Below, in pieces: positions 53,953 through 62,589 of a stretch of DNA of 64,000 bases. This stretch comes from Porcincola intestinalis (lineage in GTDB: Bacteria; Bacillota; Clostridia; Lachnospirales; Lachnospiraceae). Both the position numbers and the translations under genes were made by a program. The DNA lies in assembly GCF_009696445.1 (NCBI RefSeq), contig NZ_VULZ01000011.1, positions 51,649-115,648 of the forward strand, read 5' to 3'. The stretch's first letter is position 1. Each line of letters opens with the position of its first letter. The notes below the pieces were generated by a model. The model was not told the origin of the DNA, did not search any database, and was given only the letters and a program-made list of their open reading frames with translations.

Positions 53953-54789
53953 TCAGTTTTTAACAGCGCCAGCTGTCATTCCTGCGATAAAGTACTTCTG
54001 GAAGATAAGGAATAATACTAACACTGGGAGTGATCCCAGAACACTCATCGCCATCATCTGATTCCACTCATATGCATGCTGCCCCATTAAAAGATTAATC
54101 CCCACTGGAACAGTTCTCATATCATTCGTCTTTGTTAATGCTAACGCAAACAAATACTCATTCCAAGCATTCATGAAAGTATACATTCCCACAGAAACCA
54201 TTCCTGGAACTGCCGTTGGAACAAGTATCTTCCACAGTGCTGTCCATGTACTGCCTCCATCTATTTTTACAGCCTCATCAAGTGACTTCGGAATCGTGTT
54301 AAAATATCCCGTCATCATCAGGATGCAATATGGAAGCGTTGTCACAAGGTAAGTTAGTATTAGTGCAAACAGAGTATTATATAATTTTATTGCAACAATG
54401 AGACTCAGATACGGGATCAGCAAAGTAATCGGTGGTACTGCCTGGACCGCAACAATAATTGTATTAATCACTTTTTTTCCAGGAAAATCAAATCTAGAAA
54501 AAGAATATGCTGCTAAAAGACCTATTACCAAAGTCAATACCACAACACAAGCCGTAACCAAGTATGAATTCAAAAAGAATCTGATCTCTGTCGGATTCTG
54601 GAAAATTTTTGCATATGCTTCGAAGTTAAATGACTTTGAAAACCAAATTGGCGGTTTCGCAAAGATCTCCGCATTTGGTTTAAACGAATTATCAATCATC
54701 CAGAAGATTGGAAATCCCGCCCAGATCGTACCAATTATCAAAATAATTAATACTATTATTTTACCTGATACCTTTTTCCGTCCAACCAT
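53953..54789 (-). CDS. Sugar ABC transporter permease (MalG type)
   Basis: 278 residues, six membrane segments, and the permease motif EAVKIDGGSTWTALWKILVP (EAAxxDGA type) that contacts the ATPase. It starts three bases after the MalF-type gene. No ATPase is encoded in this operon, so it must use a shared MsmK/UgpC-type ATPase encoded elsewhere. Confidence 0.92.
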   Translation of the reverse strand: MVGRKKVSGKIIVLIILIIGTIWAGFPIFWMIDNSFKPNAEIFAKPPIWFSKSFNFEAYAKIFQNPTEIRFFLNSYLVTACVVVLTLVIGLLAAYSFSRFDFPGKKVINTIIVAVQAVPPITLLIPYLSLIVAIKLYNTLFALILTYLVTTLPYCILMMTGYFNTIPKSLDEAVKIDGGSTWTALWKILVPTAVPGMVSVGMYTFMNAWNEYLFALALTKTNDMRTVPVGINLLMGQHAYEWNQMMAMSVLGSLPVLVLFLIFQKYFIAGMTAGAVKN

Positions 54790-54792
54790 ACC

Positions 54793-55698
54793 TTACTCCT
54801 CAGCTATCTGACGTTTTACATAGAAGATACCGATAATCGTACATACAATCAGAAGAATAACTGCACCTGTTGAAGCAATTGAATATTGGTACTTTGTAAA
54901 AGCATATTTATAAATATATGTGCTTACTGTCTCTGTTGCATTTACCGGCCCGCCTCCTGTAGTCATCCAAATCAACGCAAATTGTTGCAAAGTCCATACA
55001 AAGTCCAGCATGATTAAACTGATTAGAATCGGTTTAATTGATGGGATTGTAACATGAAGAAACGTTTGGACACTATTTGCACCATCTAATGCGGAGGCTT
55101 CATAAATATCCGTTGAAACTCCTTGGAGTCCGGCTAAAATACTAATCATATAAAATGGATAGCCTGACCATATATTAATTAAAGTGACCGACCGTAATGC
55201 AACGTCTCTAGATGCAAGAAAAAGAACCTGTTGTTTCGAGAGATGAAGTGCCTGGATGAAAAAATTCAACACTCCATTCGGATCCAGTAGCATTCTCCAT
55301 AATATAGCTATGACAGATGCTGTAAACATCCACGGAAGGGCAAATAGCACACGAAAAATTCCTTTTGTTGTGCTACTAAGGTATCTAGTGTTCAATACTA
55401 ATGCAAAGGCCATTCCTATAATCATGTGAGCAATAATGCTTACAATGACAAAATACAAAGTATGACCTACCGCTTCCCAGAATTTTTTATCTGTTAAAAC
55501 AGTCTTATAGTTTTGAAGCCCAACAAATACTGGGTTTTTATTTACGATAACGTTATCAAAAAAAGAATACCTAATGACCATTATGATGGGGACCATTAAG
55601 AGAATAACCATCAAAATCAGAGTAGGAGCCAAATATGCATACGAGATGCCGATCCGTCTTCTCCCTTTCTTATCCCATTTAAATCGAGTATTCGACAT
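54793..55698 (-). CDS. Sugar ABC transporter permease (MalF type)
   Basis: 301 residues from the ATG at 55698 (GGAGCATGGAAT upstream); an in-frame start at 55749 would add 17 residues in the hairpin region. Six membrane segments; EAA-type motif EASALDGANSVQTFLHVTIP. It forms the channel with the MalG-type partner. Translated after the stem-loop at 55716-55745 that separates it from the binding-protein gene. Confidence 0.92.
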   Translation of the reverse strand: MSNTRFKWDKKGRRRIGISYAYLAPTLILMVILLMVPIIMVIRYSFFDNVIVNKNPVFVGLQNYKTVLTDKKFWEAVGHTLYFVIVSIIAHMIIGMAFALVLNTRYLSSTTKGIFRVLFALPWMFTASVIAILWRMLLDPNGVLNFFIQALHLSKQQVLFLASRDVALRSVTLINIWSGYPFYMISILAGLQGVSTDIYEASALDGANSVQTFLHVTIPSIKPILISLIMLDFVWTLQQFALIWMTTGGGPVNATETVSTYIYKYAFTKYQYSIASTGAVILLIVCTIIGIFYVKRQIAEE

Positions 55699-55715
55699 AT
55701 TCCATGCTCCTTCAT

Positions 55716-55745
55716 AAAAGGGGGCTGCACTGCGCTGCAGCCCCC
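55716..55745 (-). terminator. Stem-loop between binding protein and permease genes
   Basis: GGGGGCTGCA pairs with TGCAGCCCCC around GCGCAG, followed by TTTTA. It probably acts as partial terminator or mRNA-stabilising loop, giving more binding protein than permease, as in mal operons. Confidence 0.8.
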
Positions 55746-55777
55746 ACATTATCTATCTAAATACATCTATTATCTAT

Positions 55778-57073
55778 TCAGCTTCCATAAACGCTTTGCC
55801 ACTCACCCTGGATAGCTGAAAGTGCATCCGCAGATGAAGAAGTGTCGCCATCGAGGAAAAGAACAAGCTGTTCATTGAAGCTCCTCATCAGATCTTCAGC
55901 AGTAGGTGCTCCAGTAAACTCATTAATTGCATAACCTTCATTAAAGAACTCGTATGCCTTCTGGAAACGCTCATCATTTGAAGAATAATCTGGCTTCGCA
56001 TTACTGTTACCCGGGAAAGCATTTGCAAGCTGTGCAAGCTTTGCATTGATTTCGGGGCTCATCAGATACTCAACAAACTGCATTGCTTCGGTCTTATGTT
56101 CGCAATTCTCTGCAATACCAATTCCCCAGTTTGCAACATCCATTCCGCTCTTACCAGTAAACCCATCCATTACAGGCATCTTTGCATAGTCAAAATTGAT
56201 ATCTGGAGATTCTTTTGTGATTGTTGTAAGATGGGATATTCCATCAACCATGAACGCAAGACGGCCATTTTCAAATTCATTGACCATATCCTGTTCCTTC
56301 ATTGCTTCAACACCAGAAGAAAGATATCCCTTATCATACATAGTCTTGAAGAGTTCTGTCACTTTCGTCAATGTTTCATTATCTGTCAATGACGGCTTTC
56401 CATCCTTCAAAAGCGATCCACCCGATGCCCAAACCCAGGAAGAGAACTGATTCTGAATTCCATTCGGAGCCTCTGTGTTCAATGGAATGCAATATCCTGC
56501 CGCATCAGTATTATCTTTTATCTTCTGACATGCATCCAGGAATTCCGTCCAAGTTGAGGGTACTTCTGTTACGCCCGCTTTATCAAGAATATCCTTATTG
56601 TAATAAAGGGGGTATGCAAAATTAACAACTGGGATCATATAAGTGCTGCCTTCGTATTTAATCTGATCCGAAAGCTGACTATCATCATAGCTATCTGCCT
56701 TCATCAAGTCACTCAAGTTTGCAATTGCTCCCTGCTTTGCAAAATCATATACCCAAGATCCATCCAATCCAACAACATCTGCCATTGTCCCAGCTGCAGC
56801 GCCAGCTGCAATCTGCGTTTTTGTATCAGCATACGGATTACTTAATGTTTCAATCTTAATGCCGGTTTTATCTGTGAAACCTTTACAGATCTCATCAAGT
56901 GCACCATCTGGCAGTTCAACTCCCCACCACTGTTGAAATTCCAGCGTAACATCGCTTGCCGGTGCAGAAGCCTCTGTTTCTCCCGCAAAAGCTGTTCCCC
57001 CTACGCCAAGCCCGAGCGCCATCGCCCCCGCAAGACCGTACGTCATGGCTTTACTAAATCTGTTGTAACGCAT
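55778..57073 (-). CDS. Extracellular sugar-binding protein (ABC transporter family 1)
   Basis: 431 residues, ATG with AAGGAGGGCAT upstream. Signal peptide at 1-29 (YGLAGAMALGLGVGGTAFA), then GETEASAPAS. There is no Cys lipobox, so it does not look like a lipoprotein. The mature part has SBP family motifs (WWGVELPDGALDEICKGFTDKTGIK, PYADTKTQIAAGAAAGTMADV). First gene of the inserted operon; specificity unknown. Confidence 0.9.
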   Translation of the reverse strand: MRYNRFSKAMTYGLAGAMALGLGVGGTAFAGETEASAPASDVTLEFQQWWGVELPDGALDEICKGFTDKTGIKIETLSNPYADTKTQIAAGAAAGTMADVVGLDGSWVYDFAKQGAIANLSDLMKADSYDDSQLSDQIKYEGSTYMIPVVNFAYPLYYNKDILDKAGVTEVPSTWTEFLDACQKIKDNTDAAGYCIPLNTEAPNGIQNQFSSWVWASGGSLLKDGKPSLTDNETLTKVTELFKTMYDKGYLSSGVEAMKEQDMVNEFENGRLAFMVDGISHLTTITKESPDINFDYAKMPVMDGFTGKSGMDVANWGIGIAENCEHKTEAMQFVEYLMSPEINAKLAQLANAFPGNSNAKPDYSSNDERFQKAYEFFNEGYAINEFTGAPTAEDLMRSFNEQLVLFLDGDTSSSADALSAIQGEWQSVYGS

Positions 57074-57156
57074 ATGCCCTCCTTATAAAATAATAACTAT
57101 AATAGGAATAAAATTTTATTCCATGTTGCTCGAGAAATTATATTTCATTTATACAT

Positions 57157-57184
57157 ATAATAGCATCGATGTTTAATTTGTCAA
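57157..57184 (-). promoter_or_regulatory. Promoter of the inserted sugar operon
   Basis: On the minus strand TTGACA and TATTAT with a 16-base spacer, about 84 bases before the binding-protein start. Both boxes match consensus well. No clear RpiR operator was identified. Confidence 0.7.
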
Positions 57185-57560
57185 CATTTTTCTTGTTTCA
57201 ATATATATTATTGTGCATTAAGTATAATTACTATATAGATTATTATGCATATTGTCTTAATATATCGTATATAATCAAATAATATTCATCTTTTCGTCTC
57301 ATCCTACTATACTCTTCTACGGAAAATAATTTCATGCATTCATTTGTAGCTACTTTTTACTTTTTATAATACTCAAAACCTGTTAGGATGTTGTCCAAGT
57401 CAGCAATACCCAGCTCCAGACTATTATTGGGTTTTTCTGTAGGCGGAAACAAACAATAGAAAAGACAATCGAAGCGAAGGCTCTTGAATACAAAGAACAC
57501 AAGAATTGCTAAAATCGAATGAGTGCATTTAAGAATTGATTCCGTGTCCGTATCTCAGAA
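57185..57560. other. AT-rich gap with no recognisable gene
   Basis: About 375 bases between the operon promoter and the right duplicate. Strongly AT-rich to about 57370. At 57425-57540 a short plus-strand stretch (RKTIEAKALEYKEHKNC) could be a remnant of a transposase or other protein, but no family is recognised. This is the right end of the inserted DNA. Confidence 0.5.
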
Positions 57561-57611
57561 GGTGCAATTATATGCTCGCACTACACCTCAGAGTTCCCGA
57601 AGGAGTCCTGA
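57561..57611 (+). pseudogene. mscL 3' fragment (last 17 codons)
   Basis: Reads GAIICSHYTSEFPKES-stop, against the end of mscL ([20 protein letters not shown]). The first Cys pair and the channel are absent. It marks the left edge of the right duplicate. Confidence 0.85.
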
Positions 57612-57621
57612 ATATAGAAAT

Positions 57622-57678
57622 GGCGGTCAGTTCACAGGGCCTGAAAAATCCAAGTCCCGGACTGACCGCCGTTTTTTT
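57622..57678 (+). terminator. Duplicate of the mscL terminator
   Basis: GGCGGTCAGT pairs with ACTGACCGCC around a 28-base loop, followed by seven T. It matches 49591-49651 and now lies behind the mscL fragment, and may also end the minus-strand aldolase transcript. Confidence 0.75.
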
Positions 57679-57738
57679 GCTTCACGTTTCCGCTTCTCCA
57701 TTCAAGGTGTAAGCGTAAGCACACTGTGTTTGATCTGA

Positions 57739-57848
57739 TCAGTTTTCCGCCACAGGGTACTCATTGTACAGAAGCCGATATGGGGATTCATTGCGATTGT
57801 CTGGAAATCCTCCCCGATGATTACCGCATTGATTCCAGATCGCTTCAT
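57739..57848 (-). pseudogene. D-lyxose-isomerase-like gene with an internal deletion
   Basis: The first 10 codons (MKRSGINAVI) match the start of the complete isomerase at 50359, and the last 23 codons (GFPDNRNESPYRLLYNEYPVAEN-stop, in another frame) match its end. About 570 bases between are missing and the join is out of frame. The gene is dead in this copy; the complete left copy remains. Confidence 0.88.
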
Positions 57849-57852
57849 ATCC

Positions 57853-58722
57853 TCAGTTCTCCTTCAGATTCGAGAATACCGAAATTGTATGGATGTATGT
57901 CTTTTTCATCGACTCCATCCCCCAGGTCGCGATATCATGGAAATATACGTTCCCGTCTCCTGCCTCCGACACGTGCTCACGGACAGCATCCCCTGCGAAT
58001 TTTGCAGCATACGTGTAGAAGTTGATCTTCCGTACACCATTCTGGATGCATCTGCGGAAGTCCTCATCGCTCAGACCGGATCCTCCGTGCATCACCACCG
58101 GCTTTCCGGTCTTTTCAAGGATCACCTTGATCCGATCCACATCCAGCTTCGGAGCCTTGAGATAAATGCCGTGAACCGTTCCGAAGGAGCACGCCAGCGC
58201 ATCAATGCCCGTATCCTTTACGAAGCGGGCTGCCTGATCCGGATCCGTGTAAGAGCTTTCGCCCAGATCAGCCTCCGATCCGCCCGCAGAGAGGAACTCT
58301 TCCCTGCCCATGGAACCAATCTCAGCCTCTACCGATGCACCGAACCCCTGCGCAAGTTCGACCGTTGCGTCGGTCACTGCGACATTCTTCTCATAGGGAA
58401 GCGCGGAGCCATCAATCATGACACTCGTGAACCCCAGCTCCAGCGCCTCATGCACTTCCTCCAGATTGGCACCGTGATCCAGATGCACGCAGACCGGCAC
58501 TTTCGCTTCATCCGCGTACAGCAGCATGATCTGCCCGATTTCGTGCAGAGATATATACCCGCTGTGAGCGGCATTGGCAAACTGAAGAATAACCGGCTGT
58601 CCTGTTTCCTCAGCCGCTGCAATCACCGCGCGGATTCCTTCCAGTGTTGTGACATTGAATGCCGCAATCGCCTTATTGTCTGCTTCTGCAAGACGCAGAA
58701 TACTCTTCAATGTGACCAGCAT
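57853..58722 (-). CDS. fba: Class II fructose-bisphosphate aldolase-type enzyme
   Basis: 289 residues. Motifs: NVTTLEGI, CVHLDHGANLEEV (zinc His), SVMIDGSALPYEKN, SVEAEIGSMG and VMHGGSGLSDEDF. Substrate may be fructose-1,6-bisphosphate, tagatose-bisphosphate or a ketose-1-phosphate. Part of the resident operon: after the PfkB kinase by 13 bases. Its last third is duplicated at 50364-50708. Confidence 0.9.
   Translation of the reverse strand: MLVTLKSILRLAEADNKAIAAFNVTTLEGIRAVIAAAEETGQPVILQFANAAHSGYISLHEIGQIMLLYADEAKVPVCVHLDHGANLEEVHEALELGFTSVMIDGSALPYEKNVAVTDATVELAQGFGASVEAEIGSMGREEFLSAGGSEADLGESSYTDPDQAARFVKDTGIDALACSFGTVHGIYLKAPKLDVDRIKVILEKTGKPVVMHGGSGLSDEDFRRCIQNGVRKINFYTYAAKFAGDAVREHVSEAGDGNVYFHDIATWGMESMKKTYIHTISVFSNLKEN
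57858..58197. repeat. Right copy of the large duplication (aldolase part)
   Basis: Matches 50369-50708. 57858-58134 is identical to 50369-50645; from 58135 the copies differ by about 10 percent until 58197, where homology to the left copy ends. The complementary truncation (aldolase complete here, mscL truncated) is consistent with integration by one crossover. Confidence 0.85.
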
Positions 58723-58735
58723 ATCGTTTCCTCCA

Positions 58736-59863
58736 TCACTCGTGTATCATCTTCTGTTTTGCCCAGCCGCTGCGGATCCTTTCCAAAAGCCGGTCCGCCG
58801 GAATCAGGCCGGAAAGCGCATCGTACTGAGTAATACACATCGCGCCACACCCTGCCGCCATCTCCAGACACACCTCCGGGCTGAAGTCATGGCTCAGGCT
58901 GTACAGAAAAGCTGCAATCGCGGTATCCCCGGCGCCCGTCCCTGATAAAATCTGATCCGGCACATAGCTGTCCTCGAAGATCGACAGTCCGCCCCAGCCT
59001 TCTCCCTGAAAGTGTGGCGAGATCTGCTTCATCTCTTCCTCGGTCCCCGTTTTCAGGTATAACCCGGCTGCCCCGCATTTCAGAAGGACTGCTCTGCAGC
59101 CCAGATCGAGCGCCTTCTGCGCCAGCGGAATTACATCCCGGCTCAGCGAAAGATGCATACAGATATCATCCTGATACTGTTTTTGCCAGGAATTATACTT
59201 ATCCCGGTCGAGTATAAAGCAAAGCTCCTCGATGCTCGGGACAAAGAAGTCGACATATGGAAGAACGTTCGCCAGAATCGTCTTCCAGTCCTGTGCGCCG
59301 GCCTCGCTTGACGGATCGATGGCTGCCATATCAAGGCTTGTAACCAGTCCGAGCGCCTTTACCTTCTTCACCATCTCCACGGTCTGGCTGCCCTCGTTCA
59401 GATAGAACCGACGCATCAGCGTTGGATAACCAAAGTGAAAATACTGGGCTTCCCCGATCTCCTCATAGCTCAGCTCATCCGCCGTCAGTGTATCGTTTGC
59501 ACCGGCATCTGCCAGGAAGCACCGGTCACTGCCCGGGGCAGCCAGGACAAGTGTGTAAGAAGTTTCCGTATCCTCCGATACCAGAAAGTCCGGCCTTACG
59601 CCTTTTCGGTTGTACGCTTCTGTCAGAATCCGCCCGAACGCATCGTCCCCGATCTTCGCAACAAGGCTGACGTCGCTTCCGAGTTTGTGGAGCGCAAGAC
59701 CGGTATTGCTCACGCAGCCTCCCGGGGCAGCGGTTACCTTTCCGACCTGGATCAGCTTCCCCGGACGGATCATATCATGAAGCGTCACTCCGGAGGCTGC
59801 CCTGATCGATGGCGTGATATCAAGCGACACATAGCCGGCTGTCACAATCTTCCTGTTCTCCAT
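58736..59863 (-). CDS. PfkB-family sugar kinase
   Basis: 375 residues. PfkB signatures: GGCVSNTGLALHKLGSDVSLVAKIGDDAFG (signature 1), and GTGAGDTAIAAFLYSL (catalytic Asp in signature 2). It phosphorylates a sugar or sugar phosphate before the aldolase step. Same operon as the aldolase and the RbsABC-type transporter. Confidence 0.88.
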   Translation of the reverse strand: MENRKIVTAGYVSLDITPSIRAASGVTLHDMIRPGKLIQVGKVTAAPGGCVSNTGLALHKLGSDVSLVAKIGDDAFGRILTEAYNRKGVRPDFLVSEDTETSYTLVLAAPGSDRCFLADAGANDTLTADELSYEEIGEAQYFHFGYPTLMRRFYLNEGSQTVEMVKKVKALGLVTSLDMAAIDPSSEAGAQDWKTILANVLPYVDFFVPSIEELCFILDRDKYNSWQKQYQDDICMHLSLSRDVIPLAQKALDLGCRAVLLKCGAAGLYLKTGTEEEMKQISPHFQGEGWGGLSIFEDSYVPDQILSGTGAGDTAIAAFLYSLSHDFSPEVCLEMAAGCGAMCITQYDALSGLIPADRLLERIRSGWAKQKMIHE

Positions 59864-59881
59864 CTTCCCAGAACCCCTCGA

Positions 59882-60838
59882 TCACTTTTTGTTCTTGTTT
59901 CTGAGGAAGTCTACATAGACAGCGCCAAGGATAACAACACCCTTCACAACATACTGCCAGAACGAGTTGACATTCATCAGATTCAGGCCATTGTTCAGAA
60001 CACCGATGATCAGTGCACCAACGATTGTTCCGCCAATCTTTCCGGAACCACCGGCCATGGAGGTTCCGCCTACAACGGTTGCCGCGATCGCATCCATCTC
60101 CGCGCCGTCTCCTGCAGTCGGCTGACCGGAGTACATGCGGGATGCCAGAACAACACCGGCAAGTCCTGCCATCAGTCCGGAATAAGAGTGTACAAGAAAC
60201 TTCACCTTGCGAACGTTAATTCCAGAATACTCTGCTGCCTGCGCATTGCCACCTACTGCATAGATATGACGTCCGAGCTTTGTCTTGTTCATGATGATTG
60301 CAGTGATGATCAGAATGGCAATCATGATGATGACGGGTGTCGGGAACGGGCCGATATAACCGGCGCCGATAAACTTCCATGCGTCTGTCATGACACGAAC
60401 CGGAGATCCGCCTGTATACACATATGCAAGTCCGCGGCAGATATTCATCGTTGCCAGGGTAACGATGAAGGCCGGAATTGTTGTTGTCGAGACAACATAG
60501 CCGTTAAACATACCAACGCCAAGACCGATGGCAAGTGCAATCAGGATTGCCAGCGGAAGCGGCATATTCAGATGGACAACCATTCCGGCTTCCACGCAGC
60601 CTGCCAGGGCAATGATGGAACCGACCGACAGATCGATTCCGCCAAGGATAATGACCATCGTCATACCACAGGCAAGGAACATATTCGTAGAGACCTGTCT
60701 CAGCACATTGAAGAAATTCCGTGTCGAGACAAATGACTTGCTTGTTGCAGGCAGAATTGCCAGCAGAATGCACAGGGCAACCAGCGCAGCCAGTATGCCC
60801 GCATTCTCATGGAAATAGGTTTTTATATTCTTGGACAT
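59882..60838 (-). CDS. RbsC-like sugar ABC transporter permease
   Basis: 318 residues, eight to ten membrane segments. Signatures of the BPD_transp_2 family: IILGGIDLSVGSIIALAGCVEAG, NGYVVSTTTIPAFIVTLATMNICRGLAYVYTGG, and the ATPase-contact loop in GGNAQAAEYSGINVRKVK. It follows the ATPase gene after 81 bases. Confidence 0.93.
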   Translation of the reverse strand: MSKNIKTYFHENAGILAALVALCILLAILPATSKSFVSTRNFFNVLRQVSTNMFLACGMTMVIILGGIDLSVGSIIALAGCVEAGMVVHLNMPLPLAILIALAIGLGVGMFNGYVVSTTTIPAFIVTLATMNICRGLAYVYTGGSPVRVMTDAWKFIGAGYIGPFPTPVIIMIAILIITAIIMNKTKLGRHIYAVGGNAQAAEYSGINVRKVKFLVHSYSGLMAGLAGVVLASRMYSGQPTAGDGAEMDAIAATVVGGTSMAGGSGKIGGTIVGALIIGVLNNGLNLMNVNSFWQYVVKGVVILGAVYVDFLRNKNKK

Positions 60839-60918
60839 GATTTAGGATCCTCCTTCATCACAGGTATTTTATCTTCCCTACAGGAAGCTGTTCTTTTCGA
60901 TACATCCAAGGACGCTTC

Positions 60919-62406
60919 TCACGAAGCCGCCAGTTTCATGATGGCTTCCTGGCTGACCTCTGAGTGGTCCAGACAGCCTGTTACAATCCCCTCTGAAAAT
61001 ACATATACGCGATCACTCATATTGATAATCTCAGGAAGTTCTGATGAGATCATCAGAATGGTAAGTCCGTGTTTTGTCAGTTCGTTCATGATTGCATAGA
61101 TTTCCGCCTTTGCACCCACATCGACTCCTCTGGTAGGCTCATCCAGAATCAGAATCTTCGGATTGGTCGCCAGCCATCTTGCAATCATAACCTTCTGTTG
61201 ATTTCCGCCTGAAAGGTTTCCCACCTTCTGCTCCTGAGAAGGCGTTTTGATAGAAAGCATATCAATATACTTCTGTGTAATTTCCTCTTCCTTCTTCTGA
61301 TCGACATTCATGCCATGCATGAAGGTCTCCAGAACCTCAATCGTCGTATTGTAGGCGATATCCTGTACCATATACAGTCCATCAAGTTTCCGATCCTCTG
61401 GTACGAGCGCGATGCCATTTTTCATTGCATCGACCGGAGAATTGATCTTTACTTCTTTGCCATCGATGTAAACCTTGCCGCTGCGATGTTTTCCGAGTCC
61501 GAAAATCACCCTCATTGTCTCGCTTCGACCGGCTCCGACAAGTCCGGCAAAACCCAGGATTTCTCCCTTCCGTGCCTCAAACGTGACATCCTTCGCCATA
61601 TCCCCATCCGAGATATGCTCTGCTCTTAAAATCACGTCGCCGCCCGTCTGGAAATCTCTCGTATAATAGCTGGTCAGCGTACGGCCAACCATCATGGCAA
61701 TCAGCTCGTCGTTTGAAGTTGTCTTCACTTCTTTCGTGCCAACCTTCGTACCATCCCGCATGACCGTGACTCTGTCGCAGATCTGCTGCAGCTCACTCAT
61801 CTTGTGGGAAATGTAGATAATTCCAACACCTCTTGATGTCAGATTCCGGATGATGCCGAAGAGCTGCTCGACCTCATTGTCTGAGATGGAGGAGGTCGGT
61901 TCATCCATGACGATGATCTTTGAATCTGTTGATACCGCTTTCACGATTTCAACCATCTGCTGCTGTGCAATGGTCAGATTCACCAGAAGATCGGAAGCAC
62001 TGACATGCATGTGATACTCGTCCAGGAGTGCCTGCGCCCGCTTCTCCATCTCCTTCCGGTTGACAAATTTCCCCTTCATGATCTCTCTGCCGAGGAAGAT
62101 GTTCTCCGCGACCGTCATGTAAGGAACAAGCACCAGTTCCTGATGGATGATGGCAATTCCACTCTTCTCCGCATCCGGAACACTGTTGATTTCCTTCTTT
62201 TCCCCGTTAATGTAGATTTCTCCGCTGTCCGCATGATAGATGCCTCCAAGCACTTTAATCAAAGTGGACTTTCCAGCACCATTTTCACCGAGCAATGCAT
62301 GTACCTCTCCAGCTTTTACCTCAAGGCTGACATCAGAGAGTGCCTTGACACCCGGGAATGTTTTTGTGATATGTTTCATCTGCAGCAGGATTTTCTCTTC
62401 AGCCAA
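60919..62406 (-). CDS. RbsA-like sugar ABC transporter ATPase (two nucleotide-binding domains)
   Basis: 495 residues from a TTG start at 62406 (GGAAGG upstream); a GTG at 62415 is equally possible. First domain: GENGAGKST (Walker A), LTIAQQQMVEIV (signature), VMDEPTSSIS. Second: GLVGAGRSE in place of a canonical Walker A, LSGGNQQKV and LILDEPTRGVD. This is normal for RbsA/MglA proteins. It drives the RbsC-like permease. Confidence 0.93.
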   Translation of the reverse strand: MAEEKILLQMKHITKTFPGVKALSDVSLEVKAGEVHALLGENGAGKSTLIKVLGGIYHADSGEIYINGEKKEINSVPDAEKSGIAIIHQELVLVPYMTVAENIFLGREIMKGKFVNRKEMEKRAQALLDEYHMHVSASDLLVNLTIAQQQMVEIVKAVSTDSKIIVMDEPTSSISDNEVEQLFGIIRNLTSRGVGIIYISHKMSELQQICDRVTVMRDGTKVGTKEVKTTSNDELIAMMVGRTLTSYYTRDFQTGGDVILRAEHISDGDMAKDVTFEARKGEILGFAGLVGAGRSETMRVIFGLGKHRSGKVYIDGKEVKINSPVDAMKNGIALVPEDRKLDGLYMVQDIAYNTTIEVLETFMHGMNVDQKKEEEITQKYIDMLSIKTPSQEQKVGNLSGGNQQKVMIARWLATNPKILILDEPTRGVDVGAKAEIYAIMNELTKHGLTILMISSELPEIINMSDRVYVFSEGIVTGCLDHSEVSQEAIMKLAAS

Positions 62407-62484
62407 TTCCGCCACCTTCCTTTCTGTGTTCCCCGGGCTGTCGCCGGAGAGCAGTTTTACATTCTGGCAGGATGCCAGACCCAA

Positions 62485-62516
62485 CAAGACCCGCTGCCCA
62501 GCGGCAGCGGGTCTTG
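62485..62516 (-). terminator. Stem-loop between the binding-protein and ATPase genes
   Basis: AAGACCCGCTGCC pairs with GGCAGCGGGTCTT around a short loop, 70 bases downstream of the binding-protein stop. No T run follows, so it may be a stabilising loop that raises binding-protein levels. Confidence 0.7.
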
Positions 62517-62589
62517 TCATCACCGTATGTTTACAGTATGATTCAGGTTCCTACCTTCCTGCAGCTGCCTGATTTTCAGAATCCCATCA

